Assembly: GCA_943787485.1 (NCBI GenBank)
Contig: CALSMP010000007.1
Location: 16,916 to 80,915 of the forward strand
From: an uncultured Luminiphilus sp.
GTDB taxonomy: Bacteria; Pseudomonadota; Gammaproteobacteria; Pseudomonadales; Halieaceae
Length of the DNA stretch: 64,000 nt
Reading direction: 5' to 3'
Shown here: piece after piece, positions 53,277 through 62,845 of the stretch
Position numbering within the stretch: the stretch's first letter is position 1
Layout: each line of letters opens with the position of its first letter
Made by a program: the position numbers and the translations under genes
Notes under the pieces: model-generated
What the model was told of the DNA's origin: nothing
The model's database searches: none
The model's input: only the letters and a program-made list of their open reading frames with translations

Positions 53277-54497
53277 TTAGGCGCCTGAATCCGAAGGCAT
53301 CAGTCCGTCGGGCTTACGATAGCGCTTTGCGGCAGTACGTGACCAAAGTAGCAGACCCACGACCGGTAGCGCCACGAAAAGCCAGGCGAGTGCGTAGTTA
53401 GTCATCGCCAAAACGGCCCCGGTGACAAGAGGCCCTGCGACGCGACCAATGGAGGCGGTCAAGGCCGTCGCGCCCATCATGCGCCCCCGCTCAGACGGAA
53501 TAACGACGCTGCTGGCAATGGTATTGAGCACCGGCAAGCAGCAGGTTGCTCCCGTAAAAGCGGTAAATACCACTAGCGCTCTAGATAGCTCGCCATCAAC
53601 GAATAGAGTCGCCACTAGACTGCTAACGAATACGAAAGCGCCCGCACCCAGTACATTGAGCAGTCCAAACCGTCGCGTAAGCCAGTCTATGGATGCGCCC
53701 TGAATCACAATCATGGCCACCCCAACCAGCCCAAATAGAATGCCGATTTCTCGAGGGCCCCAGTTCTGAAAAGCGGCTAACCAGAGGGGGCTCAAATAAA
53801 TAGCCGAGCTAACGGCTGCTGTGTGTAGGGCGTATTGAGAAACCAGTAGCATCGCTTGTCGCTCGCGCAGAAATGATACCAACCCCATTTTTGGACTACT
53901 TTTCTCAGCGGTCGCACTGATCAGGGTTCTCGGCGCCTCAGATGGCAACAAAACGCCTGCCAACAAAACAGACAAAAAGGACATGGCCGCCGCGAAGACT
54001 CCGGGAAGAAAAAAGGAATCACCCGGACCCGCTAACAGGCCACCAATAACGGGCCCGAGAATTAGACCAAGACCAAAGGCACTGCCAACAAGGCCCATCG
54101 CCTTTGCCCGGCGCTCGGGCGCGCTGACATCGGCCATCAGCGCCGAGGCGACGGGCAAACTCCCCGCCATCAGCCCGCCAAAGCCCCGCGCCGCGTACAG
54201 CATCCAAAGCTCCGTGGCGGCCCCCAAGAGCAAATAAGAGAGTGCACCGCCAAAAAGGCAAATCATCAGGACGCGCTTCCTGCCGATACGATCAGATAGC
54301 GCACCCCAGAAGGGTCCTACGATGCCGGCGCCCAAACTGTAAATGGCGATGACCAGTGCCACATCAATCTCATTGCCCCCAAGGAGAGGGGACATAAAGG
54401 GCAAGATGGGAATAAGAATGCCAAAGCCCACCAGGTCCACCACAATCACCGTGAACACCAACCACTCGGCTGGGAAACTCCAGCGAGATTGCGTCAC
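53277..54497 (-). CDS. MFS transporter of the TetA-like drug-efflux type
   Basis: The 406-residue protein has twelve predicted helices. The MFS loop motif [17 protein letters not shown] follows helix 2, and [12 protein letters not shown] is the family's helix-5 antiporter motif C. The sequence resembles tetracycline and small-molecule exporters (TCR group). The substrate is unknown. The ATG overlaps the stop of ubiX by four bases, so it is the last gene of the operon containing the ZnuD-like receptor. Confidence 0.88.
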   Translation of the reverse strand: MTQSRWSFPAEWLVFTVIVVDLVGFGILIPILPFMSPLLGGNEIDVALVIAIYSLGAGIVGPFWGALSDRIGRKRVLMICLFGGALSYLLLGAATELWMLYAARGFGGLMAGSLPVASALMADVSAPERRAKAMGLVGSAFGLGLILGPVIGGLLAGPGDSFFLPGVFAAAMSFLSVLLAGVLLPSEAPRTLISATAEKSSPKMGLVSFLRERQAMLLVSQYALHTAAVSSAIYLSPLWLAAFQNWGPREIGILFGLVGVAMIVIQGASIDWLTRRFGLLNVLGAGAFVFVSSLVATLFVDGELSRALVVFTAFTGATCCLPVLNTIASSVVIPSERGRMMGATALTASIGRVAGPLVTGAVLAMTNYALAWLFVALPVVGLLLWSRTAAKRYRKPDGLMPSDSGA

Positions 54498-55054
54498 GAC
54501 TCAGTCCAGCGCCTGGTCTCTGGCAAATCTATGGAAAATAAATCCAACGCTCTTGAAATACTTTGGGTGACAAGCTCATCGACCGTTTCTGGCTTGGTGT
54601 AAAACGCGGGGGCAGGGGGCGCGATGATGGCGCCCATTTCGGTAGCCGCCACCATATTTCGCAGATGCCCCAGATGTAACGGCGTTTCCCTTACCATCAA
54701 GACAAGTCGTCGACGCTCCTTAAGCGCCACGTCAGCGGCGCGCGTCAATAAGGTCGAGGTAACACCCGAGACGATCTCTCCGAGAGTACGAATAGAGCAT
54801 GGCGCAACCAGCATGCCAAGATTTTGAAATGACCCACTGGCAATCGATGCGCCAACATTCTTAATGGGGTGCCAATAGTCAGCGAGGCCCCGAATATCAT
54901 CGATGGAACAATCCAACTCATGATGTACCGTCAGCTCCGCTGAACGCGACATCACGAGGTGGGTTTCAATGGGAAGAGGCGCCAGAAGCTCGAGCGCCCT
55001 GACACCAAACTGGACCCCGGAGGCTCCGCTAATACCAATAATTAATCGTTCCAC
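54494..55054 (-). CDS. ubiX: flavin prenyltransferase UbiX
   Basis: The 186-residue enzyme prenylates FMN to make the prFMN cofactor needed by UbiD-type decarboxylases in ubiquinone synthesis. The flavin site [20 protein letters not shown] is at the N-terminus, [22 protein letters not shown] in the middle and [17 protein letters not shown] follows, all typical of UbiX/Pad1. Length matches the family. It stands 17 bases after the ZnuD-like receptor and overlaps the MFS gene; no ubiD is visible. Confidence 0.94.
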   Translation of the reverse strand: MERLIIGISGASGVQFGVRALELLAPLPIETHLVMSRSAELTVHHELDCSIDDIRGLADYWHPIKNVGASIASGSFQNLGMLVAPCSIRTLGEIVSGVTSTLLTRAADVALKERRRLVLMVRETPLHLGHLRNMVAATEMGAIIAPPAPAFYTKPETVDELVTQSISRALDLFSIDLPETRRWTES

Positions 55055-55071
55055 CGGCTAAGTGTAACGCT

Positions 55072-57177
55072 TCAGAACTCCATTCGGATACCGAGATTAA
55101 ATGAGCGTCCGGACTCGGGCGCATACTCCCTGAGAAACGATGTGCTCAGTCGGATTTCCTCATCGGTGAGATTCCTAACCGCCGCAGATAGGGTGATAAA
55201 GGCTTCGCTGAGCTGGATATACCACTCACCGCCGATATCCCATCGAGTCCAACCGTCCGTGGGCTCCTCGTTTTCTCCAGAACGGTTCTGGCTATCAGCC
55301 GCTGTCAGGCGCGCGAAATAGCGGGCTGCGGGCTGTTCCCAGATGACACCAACAGCGCCAGATAGTGGTGGTAATCTAGGCACATCGCTTCCGTTCGCCA
55401 GCTCTCCTCGGGTGATATCCACCTCAGCCTCAAGGAGGACGCGGCCGCGCCCTGTCTCCCACAGCTGCCAGTCGCCATCCACCTCAAGCCCCATGAATTC
55501 CGCTGACCCCTGGTCGTATTGTCGCACCGGCGTTTCGTCTACCTCACTGCCGGTATTGCTCAGGTTAATGTAATTATCAAAGTCGCTGTAATAGGCGGCG
55601 ATGCGCAGCGACTGAGTGTCGTTATGCAAGGAAAGCCCGAGATCGATGTTGACACTTTTCTCGGTGTCCAAGTTCACCTGCCCCAACTCAATTGCCGCGG
55701 TTGCCGCGTGGGTAATCCAGGTTGATGGCCCGACGTTGCCGAAGTTGGAATAAAGCTCTTCAACACTGGGAGCTCGCTCGGAGCGCGACAACGAAGCGGA
55801 CACGTGCCAGGCGTCGGTAACTTCGTAAAGCCCGCCTAGGGAGGCCGACAGGGTATTAAAATCTCGTGCCGGCGCCATCGCTGATTGGGGCTCTAACTCA
55901 TCCCGATCAAAGCGCACGCCACCCTCGATCTGTAGCGCTCCCAAGTGCCAATCCTCCACGAGAAACAGGCCTGTTCGGGAAATATCGGTAGGCAGTACAA
56001 ACGCCTCTTCACCCAGTGCGCTGAACTCGGTTTCACTGACCTGCAGGCCCACCACGCCATGCAATTCACCGATCGGGGTATGAACCAGCTCGACACGCCC
56101 TTCGATCGAATCACTGGCGTATACGGTGCCTATTTCAACTCCCTCGAACTCAGTGTGCTCGTATTCGGTTAGGGATACGAAACCCGCCAGTTTTTGCACA
56201 CCGGGCAACGGCTCATCAAGCTGAAGTCGTGCGTCGTAGCGCGTTTGAACCATATCGAGCCGAATTATCTCCTCCTCTTCAGCGTGGTCTCCTTCATGAT
56301 CTTCGTCGTGGTCGCCGTCATGATCTTCCTCATGGTCGTCGTGGTCTCCTTCATGATCCTCATCGAAGCCTTCACCGTGATCATCATGCCCATGATGGCC
56401 GTGACTGCCCTCTGGAAGCCCGTATTCATTTTCTTGTCGATTCACCGACAGCCCAAAAAATCCGCCGGCGAAATGAAACGCCGCACCCAGAGTGCCCGCC
56501 TTCACCTCGGTATCTGTATTGGGCAGATCATCGGCGCCATCACTGCCGGCACCATCAGCAACCTCCAGGCTGTCGGTATCCCTGAAAAGAGCATCGGCGT
56601 GCAGCGCTAAGGGGCCCAAGGCTGTGTCTATTCGAAAGGTGCCATTGCTACCTCGGCTGGCGCCGGTGTACCGGTAATCAACACCAACGCGTGTCTGTTC
56701 GGGCATCGACGTGGGGATTCTATTATCCAGTACGTTAATGACACCGCCGATAGCCCCGCCGCCATAAAGCAGCGTGGCGGGACCTCGCAAGACCTCAATG
56801 CTGTCTGCAAGGAGCGGCTCAACAGCAACCGCGTGATCAGCGCTCAAAGAGGAGACATCGGCACTTCGCGTGCCGTTCTGTAACGTGGTCACGCGGGGAC
56901 CAGAAAGGCCGCGAATTACGGGTTGGCCCACGCCGGGACCAAAACTGGCATTGTGCACGCCAGGCAGGGCTTCCAATGTACCGCCGATAGTGGCGGCGGC
57001 CACTCGCGCCAGCTCATCGCCGGTCAGAACTGTTACTGGCAGGCTGGTTTCAGTCGCTGTTTGATGAATGGGCAGCGTGACCAGCACATGTTCCATGCGC
57101 GCTTCATCGGCAATAACTGACGAGGTGACTAATATCGTGCCCGTAAGGCCACGACGAAGGATACGCATCATACGCAT
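55072..57177 (-). CDS. ZnuD-like TonB-dependent receptor with His/Asp-rich loop
   Basis: The 701-residue receptor has a signal peptide ending near VIADEA, a plug with QPVIRGLSGPRVTTLQNG and DSIEVLRGPATLLYGGGAIGGVINVLD, and a barrel ending in SFNLGIRMEF. Residues about 257-303 are almost entirely His, Asp, Glu and Gly, a loop expected to bind divalent metal. This resembles the zinc receptor ZnuD of Neisseria, which has metal-binding His/Asp loops. It has no Tyr-rich segment like the other two receptors in the window. It is the third gene of a five-gene minus-strand operon; no clear Zur box was found. Confidence 0.9.
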   Translation of the reverse strand: MRMMRILRRGLTGTILVTSSVIADEARMEHVLVTLPIHQTATETSLPVTVLTGDELARVAAATIGGTLEALPGVHNASFGPGVGQPVIRGLSGPRVTTLQNGTRSADVSSLSADHAVAVEPLLADSIEVLRGPATLLYGGGAIGGVINVLDNRIPTSMPEQTRVGVDYRYTGASRGSNGTFRIDTALGPLALHADALFRDTDSLEVADGAGSDGADDLPNTDTEVKAGTLGAAFHFAGGFFGLSVNRQENEYGLPEGSHGHHGHDDHGEGFDEDHEGDHDDHEEDHDGDHDEDHEGDHAEEEEIIRLDMVQTRYDARLQLDEPLPGVQKLAGFVSLTEYEHTEFEGVEIGTVYASDSIEGRVELVHTPIGELHGVVGLQVSETEFSALGEEAFVLPTDISRTGLFLVEDWHLGALQIEGGVRFDRDELEPQSAMAPARDFNTLSASLGGLYEVTDAWHVSASLSRSERAPSVEELYSNFGNVGPSTWITHAATAAIELGQVNLDTEKSVNIDLGLSLHNDTQSLRIAAYYSDFDNYINLSNTGSEVDETPVRQYDQGSAEFMGLEVDGDWQLWETGRGRVLLEAEVDITRGELANGSDVPRLPPLSGAVGVIWEQPAARYFARLTAADSQNRSGENEEPTDGWTRWDIGGEWYIQLSEAFITLSAAVRNLTDEEIRLSTSFLREYAPESGRSFNLGIRMEF
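56266..56410 (-). repeat. in-gene repeat coding the His/Asp/Glu loop of the ZnuD-like receptor
   Basis: The coding sequence is a degenerate short-period repeat (GAT/GAC, CAT/CAC and GAG/GAA codons) for units such as DHDDHEED and EDHEGDH. Slippage could change the loop length between strains. Confidence 0.7.
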
Positions 57178-57231
57178 TGTTAAATTCTCCTGAGTAAATG
57201 GGGATTCAGACCACAGGCCTGACTTGGCTTT

Positions 57232-57525
57232 TCAGGAGAAAATAGGGGGATCACGGTTCCCAACAAGACGAACAGCACCGGTCAGGACATTCCGGGAAAA
57301 CGGCTGTGTTCTTGTATAACCGACCGCGGGCACCTCCCCCTGAAGGTGCGATGAGTGGAGGGGCGTATCGGCTGCATGCAAGCAAACCTGGCAGGTCTCA
57401 GTATCGGCAACACCGTGCCAATGATCGGCAGCAACGAGCTGCAGGGAGACTAATGAGAAAACCAGGGCAGCGGTTAACCACCGGATTCTGAGCTTGCTAG
57501 GACGCAGGGAGGAGGAAGACACCAT
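57232..57525 (-). CDS. small exported Cys/His protein (DUF2946-like)
   Basis: The 97-residue product has one N-terminal hydrophobic segment (LTAALVFSLVSLQLVA), then DHWHGV and a CQVC motif, and ends in NRDPPIFS. Short proteins with an upstream His pair and a CxxC-like motif, often next to metal TonB-dependent receptors, are annotated DUF2946; I make that link by pattern only. It may bind metal in the periplasm. The ATG overlaps the preceding gene's stop (TAATG) and the receptor starts 54 bases on. Confidence 0.55.
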   Translation of the reverse strand: MVSSSSLRPSKLRIRWLTAALVFSLVSLQLVAADHWHGVADTETCQVCLHAADTPLHSSHLQGEVPAVGYTRTQPFSRNVLTGAVRLVGNRDPPIFS

Positions 57526-57926
57526 TAGCCAGCCTGGGCCTTCATGTGCTCAAGCATCGCCATCATTTGCTGATGGACTTTATTCACGGCCTTAAGCGGG
57601 CGGATCATGACTTTAAATTCGATAATCTGATCCTGTTTCGAAGTAATCATGTCGACGCCGTTAATGGCAATATCGTCCATCGTGCATTCGAATTCAAGAA
57701 TGCCAACATCGCCTTGAATGACCTCTCGTACATAGCGAAAGTCAGTATTAAACACCTGATGGGCCGCTGACAGATAGGCGAAAGAAATTTCCCTGCCTCG
57801 CTGGGGAGTGTGCACCACAGGCGACCAAAAAACGCACTCCTCATGCAAAAGATCCCAAAGCCCTAAGGTCGTCCCCTGGGACATCACTGTGTGCCAGCGA
57901 TCAAAAACGGATGGCATATCGTTCAT
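57525..57926 (-). CDS. nuclear transport factor 2 (NTF2)-like protein
   Basis: The 133-residue protein has the SnoaL/NTF2-like fold pattern: helices around DRWHTVMSQGTTLGLWDLLHEECVFWSP followed by strands FEFRYVREV-type and EFECTMDDIAINGVDMITSKQDQIIEFKVMIRP. It has no signal peptide. Members can be enzymes, lipid-binding or simply structural; the active site cannot be assigned. It is the first gene of the operon that continues through the small Cys/His protein, ZnuD-like receptor, ubiX and MFS gene. Confidence 0.75.
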   Translation of the reverse strand: MNDMPSVFDRWHTVMSQGTTLGLWDLLHEECVFWSPVVHTPQRGREISFAYLSAAHQVFNTDFRYVREVIQGDVGILEFECTMDDIAINGVDMITSKQDQIIEFKVMIRPLKAVNKVHQQMMAMLEHMKAQAG

Positions 57927-58012
57927 GGTTCGAGGGTAGCAGAATTAGTAAGAAACCGTGAGGGGATGTTAGCCTCTGACGAGAAGTAATCGAATTGGGA
58001 GGAGGCGACCCC

Positions 58013-59041
58013 ATGGGACTCACTGCATTCATACCCGCCGCATTGACCTTGGGTGTTGGCGTAGCTGCTCTTATCACCTTCAAAGTGTTATCGGATCGGC
58101 GCGACCGTAGCGACAGTCGCCTGCTTGTTTACCAGCTGTTGATATGGGCTGGCAGCCTCACCCTGCTTATTGCCGTGATTGTTGCCTTGCCGCTGGAAAA
58201 CAGCATCAGGGGACAGATTTTAAGTCTCGTAGGTGTTGTTCTGACTGCGATTATTGCCCTGTCATCGACTACCTTTGTCGCCAACGCCATGGCGGGAATC
58301 ATGCTGCAGGCCACAAAACCTTTTCGGCCGGGTGATTTTATTTTGGTGAATGGCGTCTTTGGTCAAATCACTCGGATTGCGCTGGTCAGTACACGGATCC
58401 AAACCGAGACCCGGGATTTTACCAATCTCCCCAATTTGCTCCTGGTCACTCATCCCATCACCGTGCAGCACCGTGAAGGAACCATTATTCAGGCCGACGT
58501 TTCGCTCGGCTACGATATTCATCACCGGGACGCGGAGCATCATCTCCTGAGCGCGGCCTCAAAAGCCGGCTTTTCTGACCCCTATGTCCTGGTCCTAGAG
58601 CTGCTTGATCACGCGGTCAACTACCGCGTTGCGGGGTTTCTCAATGATGTAAAAAATCCGTTGAGCGCCCGCAGTGCGCTTCGCCGACACATGCTCGATG
58701 AGCTTCATCTCGCCAACGTCGAAATCACCTCGCCGTCGGTCGTCGCTCAGCGCCAACAGCCCGGGGATACCCGAACGCTGGCTAAGCAAGCAGCACAGCG
58801 CAATCTGGGTGGTCCTGTAATAACGCCTGAGGAGAAGATTTTTGACAGTGCCAATGCGGCGGCCAATCAGGAGCAACTTCGTCAGGAGATAAGGGCGGCC
58901 AAAGAAGCTATCAGCGAATCCCGAGAGCAAGTCAAAAAACTGCAAGGGGACGAACGCGAGTCCGCATTGGTCGCTCTTCGGGGGGTAGAGCAAAAGCTTC
59001 GCTGGCTCGAGGCCGCCCGGGATGCGGGCAGCACAGATTAG
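58013..59041 (+). CDS. MscS-family mechanosensitive ion channel
   Basis: The 342-residue protein has three or four N-terminal membrane helices. The channel signature TFVANAMAGIMLQATKPFRPGDFILV is followed by FGQITRIALVSTRIQTETRDFTNLPN, the MscS beta domain. The C-terminal 100 residues are charged and helical (EQLRQEIRAAKEAISESREQVKKLQ), likely a cytoplasmic coiled coil. Such channels release solutes on hypo-osmotic shock. ATG 58013 is chosen because GGGAGGAGG lies about ten bases upstream; the frame extends six codons further without support. Confidence 0.9.
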   Translation: MGLTAFIPAALTLGVGVAALITFKVLSDRRDRSDSRLLVYQLLIWAGSLTLLIAVIVALPLENSIRGQILSLVGVVLTAIIALSSTTFVANAMAGIMLQATKPFRPGDFILVNGVFGQITRIALVSTRIQTETRDFTNLPNLLLVTHPITVQHREGTIIQADVSLGYDIHHRDAEHHLLSAASKAGFSDPYVLVLELLDHAVNYRVAGFLNDVKNPLSARSALRRHMLDELHLANVEITSPSVVAQRQQPGDTRTLAKQAAQRNLGGPVITPEEKIFDSANAAANQEQLRQEIRAAKEAISESREQVKKLQGDERESALVALRGVEQKLRWLEAARDAGSTD

Positions 59042-59042
59042 G

Positions 59043-59378
59043 CTATAGCCCGGTATTGAGTTCAAACTCCCGCAAGGCGATCTGACGCTGCTCGTAGGCT
59101 GCTTGTCCGCGGCGCTTATCAGCCGCGCCCAGTCGTTGCCGCAGGCGGCGGGTGCGATAATGCTTCACGAGGCGCTCGAAACGGGATGCTTCAAATTCCC
59201 CAGCCAGCAACGATTCTATGAGCGCGATATCAATCCCGAGCCGGTAGGCGATGCGGGTTGGCCGGATGCGGTAGGCATGAAACTCTGCAACCAGTTCAAT
59301 CTGGCGCTCTACTGGCAGGTCGCAGAAACAACTGTAGCCATAGGGCGGGCAGGGGGTACGAGGATCGTCAACGCTCAT
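59043..59378 (-). CDS. small hypothetical protein
   Basis: The 111-residue product begins with PPYGYSCFCDLPVERQIELVAEFHAYRI and contains a possible helix-turn-helix-like stretch RPTRIAYRLGIDIALIESLL; the C-terminus is Arg-rich. I do not recognise the family. ATG at 59378 follows a plausible region; a longer frame up to 59573 overlaps the pyruvate kinase start and is unlikely. It is convergent with the MscS gene and could be a DNA-binding protein, but the evidence is weak. Confidence 0.5.
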   Translation of the reverse strand: MSVDDPRTPCPPYGYSCFCDLPVERQIELVAEFHAYRIRPTRIAYRLGIDIALIESLLAGEFEASRFERLVKHYRTRRLRQRLGAADKRRGQAAYEQRQIALREFELNTGL

Positions 59379-59526
59379 GACCGTCTTATAGCAAGCTTTC
59401 ACAAAAGTCCCAATAGGAAAGTCACGATGCGGGTGAGATAATAGGCGTGTTTGGTTAGCGTTGTCGCAGGCTACTTTATGCCTAGGCACCTTTACCCTAC
59501 TGCACTGACTGAAGAGGAAACCCCGT

Positions 59527-60981
59527 TTGTCGCTGCCCGTGAAAACCCATCGACGTACCAAAATTGTCGCCACAGTCGGCCCCGGATGCGATGGCGAAGA
59601 TATGTTGGGTCGGCTTATTAACGGGGGCGTGGACGTTTTTCGCCTGAATTTTAGTCATGGTTCTATAGAGCATCATACCCAAGTCGCCGAACGCATCAGG
59701 CGCCAGTCAAGACACGCCGGTCGCTATGTCGGCATTTTGGCAGACCTTCAGGGGCCAAAGATTCGCATTAGCGGATTTAAGGCAGGGGCGGTTCAACTCA
59801 CCGCAGGAGATCCGTTCTGCCTAGATATCGCGCTGGACAGCGAACAAGGCAACAACTGGCGAGTTGGCGTCGAGTACCAGGCGCTTCCCCAGCAAGTAGT
59901 TGTTGACGACATCTTATTGCTAGACGATGGCAAGCTCCGGCTTCGAGTGGATGATGTCACCGAAACCGCCGTGGACTGTACCGTGCTGGTGGGTGGCAAG
60001 CTCTCCTCGCGAAAGGGCGTGAATAAGCTAGGCGGCGGGCTCGCGGCGCCAGCGCTCACCGAAAAAGACCGTGAAGATATCGCCGGAATGCAAACCATAG
60101 CGCCAGATTTTGTCGCCGTTTCGTTCGTATCTAGCCATACCGATATTGATCTTGCCCGTGAGCTGCTGCGCGCGGTCAACGTTGATCCCGCCATCATCGC
60201 TAAAATAGAGCGGGCTGAGGTGGTTGCAGATAGCGATCTTCTCGACTCCATTATCCTGGCGTCAGACGGCATTATGGTGGCTCGGGGGGACCTCGGTGTG
60301 GAGGTTGGGGATGCACAGCTCATCGGGATACAAAAAGACCTGATTTCACGAACCAGGAAGCTCGATCGTCTGGTCATCACAGCGACCCAAATGATGGAGT
60401 CGATGATCAGTAACAGCATGCCCACTCGGGCCGAAGTGTTTGATGTGGCTAACGCCGTCCTCGATGGTACCGACGCCGTCATGTTGTCTGCAGAGACGGC
60501 GGTTGGGCAGTATCCCGTCGAGGTTGTCACCGCCATGGCCGACGCTGCCGTTGGCGCCGAGAGACACCCCGTCGCCCGCACCTCGCGATATCGCCTTGAT
60601 CGGGAATTCTCCAGTGCTCAAGAAACTGTGGCGCTCTCGGCCATGTACGGCGCCAATCACTTTCCAGGTGTCTGTGGATTGGCAGCACTCACAGAGCATG
60701 GAAACACGCCCACCATGATGTCTCGCCTATCCTCGGGTCTGCCAATATTCGGGCTAAGCCGTCAGCATCGGACGCTCCAAAAGCTATCTCTGTGTCGAGG
60801 GGTAATACCCCTCTACTTTGATGTGACCGCCTTCCAACCTGAAGACCTCGATGCCCGGATCCTTGAGTTCCTGCTCGACGGTGGCTATCTCAGACGCGGG
60901 GATTTTCTTTTACTCACCATGGGTAGCACCGCCGGCGAAGCCGGCAAAACCAATCAGATGAAAATTCTCACTGTTGAGTAA
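59527..60981 (+). CDS. pyk: pyruvate kinase
   Basis: The 484-residue glycolytic enzyme makes pyruvate and ATP from phosphoenolpyruvate and ADP. The N-terminus RTKIVATVGPGCD, the NFSHG motif, LADLQGPKIRI, the catalytic Lys/Glu segment IIAKIERAEVV, and MVARGDLGVEVG are the family signatures. The activator-binding C-domain is present. The start TTG at 59527 has GAGGAAA upstream. It lies alone between a small hypothetical gene and the cold-shock gene. Confidence 0.95.
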   Translation: MSLPVKTHRRTKIVATVGPGCDGEDMLGRLINGGVDVFRLNFSHGSIEHHTQVAERIRRQSRHAGRYVGILADLQGPKIRISGFKAGAVQLTAGDPFCLDIALDSEQGNNWRVGVEYQALPQQVVVDDILLLDDGKLRLRVDDVTETAVDCTVLVGGKLSSRKGVNKLGGGLAAPALTEKDREDIAGMQTIAPDFVAVSFVSSHTDIDLARELLRAVNVDPAIIAKIERAEVVADSDLLDSIILASDGIMVARGDLGVEVGDAQLIGIQKDLISRTRKLDRLVITATQMMESMISNSMPTRAEVFDVANAVLDGTDAVMLSAETAVGQYPVEVVTAMADAAVGAERHPVARTSRYRLDREFSSAQETVALSAMYGANHFPGVCGLAALTEHGNTPTMMSRLSSGLPIFGLSRQHRTLQKLSLCRGVIPLYFDVTAFQPEDLDARILEFLLDGGYLRRGDFLLLTMGSTAGEAGKTNQMKILTVE

Positions 60982-61206
60982 TCGGGGCCCCAGGCCACGT
61001 CAATCACCCCCAAAATATTTTGCCAATGGGGGGGGTTTTGTCACGATTTGAGTGCTACACTGCGGCCGTCAGTGGTTTTTGACAACGCTTTTTGCAGAGC
61101 GCTCGCAGTCTTCGGTCTACGGTTTTGTTCCAAACAGCGTGTAAGGGCCCACCAAAACGGCAGCTGCCGTTGAGTGGGTATTATTTGAGTAGAAAAGGTA
61201 AGTGCA
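60982..61206 (+). promoter_or_regulatory. long leader and promoter region of the cold-shock gene
   Basis: An extended -10 (TGCTACACT, 61053-61061) lacks a good -35. If transcription starts about 61068, the untranslated leader is about 140 bases, as in other cold-shock mRNAs. The palindrome AACGGCAGCTGCCGTT (61156-61171) can form a hairpin near the start codon. A possible weak hairpin (CCCCC with GGGGG, 61009-61034) may end pyk transcription. Confidence 0.4.
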
Positions 61207-61413
61207 ATGTCCCAAGTTAATGGCACCGTAAAGTGGTTCAACGAGACCAAGGGTTACGGATTCATCGAGCAAGAAGGCGGTCCCGACGTATTTGTCCACT
61301 TTAGTGCAATCCAGGGTGATGGTTTCAAAACCCTTCAGGATGGTCAAAAAGTGCAGTTTACGGTGACCACCGGTCAAAAAGGTCCTCAAGCGGAAAACGT
61401 AGTTCCCGCCTAA
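61207..61413 (+). CDS. cold-shock domain protein (CspA family)
   Basis: The 68-residue protein is one cold-shock domain with RNA-binding motifs KGYGFIEQ (RNP1-like) and VFVHFSAI (RNP2). CspA-family proteins act as RNA chaperones after temperature shift or in growth transitions. AAGGTAAG-type ribosome site lies just before the ATG. A strong terminator follows. Confidence 0.96.
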   Translation: MSQVNGTVKWFNETKGYGFIEQEGGPDVFVHFSAIQGDGFKTLQDGQKVQFTVTTGQKGPQAENVVPA

Positions 61414-61430
61414 GTACCTTCTGAGAAAAC

Positions 61431-61461
61431 AAAAAAGGGCTTCGAAAGAAGCCCTTTTTTT
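61431..61461 (+). terminator. Rho-independent terminator after the cold-shock gene
   Basis: GGGCTTC (61437-61443) pairs with GAAGCCC (61448-61454) around a GAAA tetraloop, with A-runs before and seven T after. It can also terminate the convergent TPR gene. Confidence 0.92.
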
Positions 61462-61485
61462 AACTCAAATCACGGTCATTCAGAC

Positions 61486-62823
61486 TCAAACGCCTTCTTG
61501 AATTTCCTTCTGGCGTTTTTCTTCGCTGGCGATGTATTTCAGCCATTGCCCTGCCATGTCTTCTGAGCGCTCATCTTTTGCGACCTTCGCCGCCTGCCGA
61601 AAGGCTTTGCGGGCGCCGTTGTAATCGCCCAAATTGAAGTACGCCATGCCAGCTACCATGTGGGCTTGATCGGGGCGCTTAACGCCACCCTTTTTGATGC
61701 CTTTATCAACTGAATCAATGGCTTTCTGGTGTTGATCACCATCGAGGTAGACGCTACCTAGCCGGGCATAAAGCTCGCCTTCTTCAGAAAGGCTTGCGGC
61801 TTTTTCCATCATCGGGATCGACTTTGCCGTCTCCTGAGCTTGCCGCCAGGCACTCCCCGCCAACTCATAATTCTTGGCCTTATCTTCGACCAACTCGTCT
61901 TTGAAGCCCTGCTCCATCACCCGTGCTGCAGGATAAGGCACTTCCGCATTCAGATAGAGGTAGGACAGTTGAACTAAGTCAGAGCTTTTGTCCAGGAGCC
62001 CCTGTACATAGGCCGCTTCCATCATCGCCAGTTGGCGAGGTTCGTCCTTCAACTCACCATGTAAATGAGATGCTTGAACCCAGTACTGCTTGTTTGGGTA
62101 ATAGAACAGCAACAAGTTGAGTGTATCCAGAGCGCTCACGTAGTCTTCCTTATCGAAGTACAGAAAGCGCGCTAGGTTGTACCACTGCTCCTTTGGCACC
62201 TTGCCGTCGGACTCGTACATATCGATGGCAATCTCAACGTTTTTCAGTGCCTTGTTAAAATCCTTGAGCTGATAGTAGCCTTGCGACAGCAATACATAGG
62301 CGTTGGCATTGGGCTTGTCAGTCATGTCAAACCACTTGAGCAGCGCATTGATGCCCTGCTGCCATTGCTCCTGAACAAAATAAAGCTGGGCCACTGTGAA
62401 ACGGGTATTGATTTCCATCGCCAGCGGGATATCGGGCTGACTGATTACAAGGTCATAGTTTCTCAGAGCGCCGCGATAATCCTCGACAGAATAACGAAGA
62501 AACGCGTAAAGGTTGTACACGTTAGCGAGCTCATAGCTATTCAACGCGCGCTTGCCTTCACCGGCGATCATGTCATCCAACACTTTCTGTGCGGCGTTAT
62601 AGTCTTTTGCCTCTGCAAAAGCCTGCGCCTCGGCCAGCTTTTCATAAACCTTGTTACGAAGTGCCGGGGTGCGGCGGGTCTCTCGTTGTTTCTTCTCACC
62701 GGAGCCGCCCTGCGCGACCGCGTGGCTCACTAGCCCAGCGGCGGGAAACGCACCGTCGACAAAAATCAACGCACCCGACACCATCACTGCCAGGGTAAGT
62801 GTGCTTACAACACGGGTAAACAT
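61486..62823 (-). CDS. TPR-repeat protein of the TonB/ExbD system
   Basis: The 445-residue exported protein has a signal peptide ending near AVAQG and then a series of TPR helices (AFAEAKDYNAAQKVLDDMI; SQGYYQLKDFNKALKNVEIAI; LGDYNGARKAFRQAAKVA). It is the last gene of the cluster exbD-exbD-tonB-TPR. In some Vibrio TonB2 systems an extra protein of the cluster, TtpC, is needed for function; this TPR protein is not necessarily the same. Probably periplasmic, aiding assembly of the TonB complex (inference). Confidence 0.85.
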   Translation of the reverse strand: MFTRVVSTLTLAVMVSGALIFVDGAFPAAGLVSHAVAQGGSGEKKQRETRRTPALRNKVYEKLAEAQAFAEAKDYNAAQKVLDDMIAGEGKRALNSYELANVYNLYAFLRYSVEDYRGALRNYDLVISQPDIPLAMEINTRFTVAQLYFVQEQWQQGINALLKWFDMTDKPNANAYVLLSQGYYQLKDFNKALKNVEIAIDMYESDGKVPKEQWYNLARFLYFDKEDYVSALDTLNLLLFYYPNKQYWVQASHLHGELKDEPRQLAMMEAAYVQGLLDKSSDLVQLSYLYLNAEVPYPAARVMEQGFKDELVEDKAKNYELAGSAWRQAQETAKSIPMMEKAASLSEEGELYARLGSVYLDGDQHQKAIDSVDKGIKKGGVKRPDQAHMVAGMAYFNLGDYNGARKAFRQAAKVAKDERSEDMAGQWLKYIASEEKRQKEIQEGV

Positions 62824-62845
62824 CGTCCAAACCTCCCCAGGTTGC

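Noticed and set aside
59793..60581. A 262-residue minus-strand open frame inside pyruvate kinase
   Set aside because: Composition is Ser/Arg/Thr-rich and low-complexity, as expected of an antisense shadow, and the plus-strand gene is clearly pyruvate kinase.
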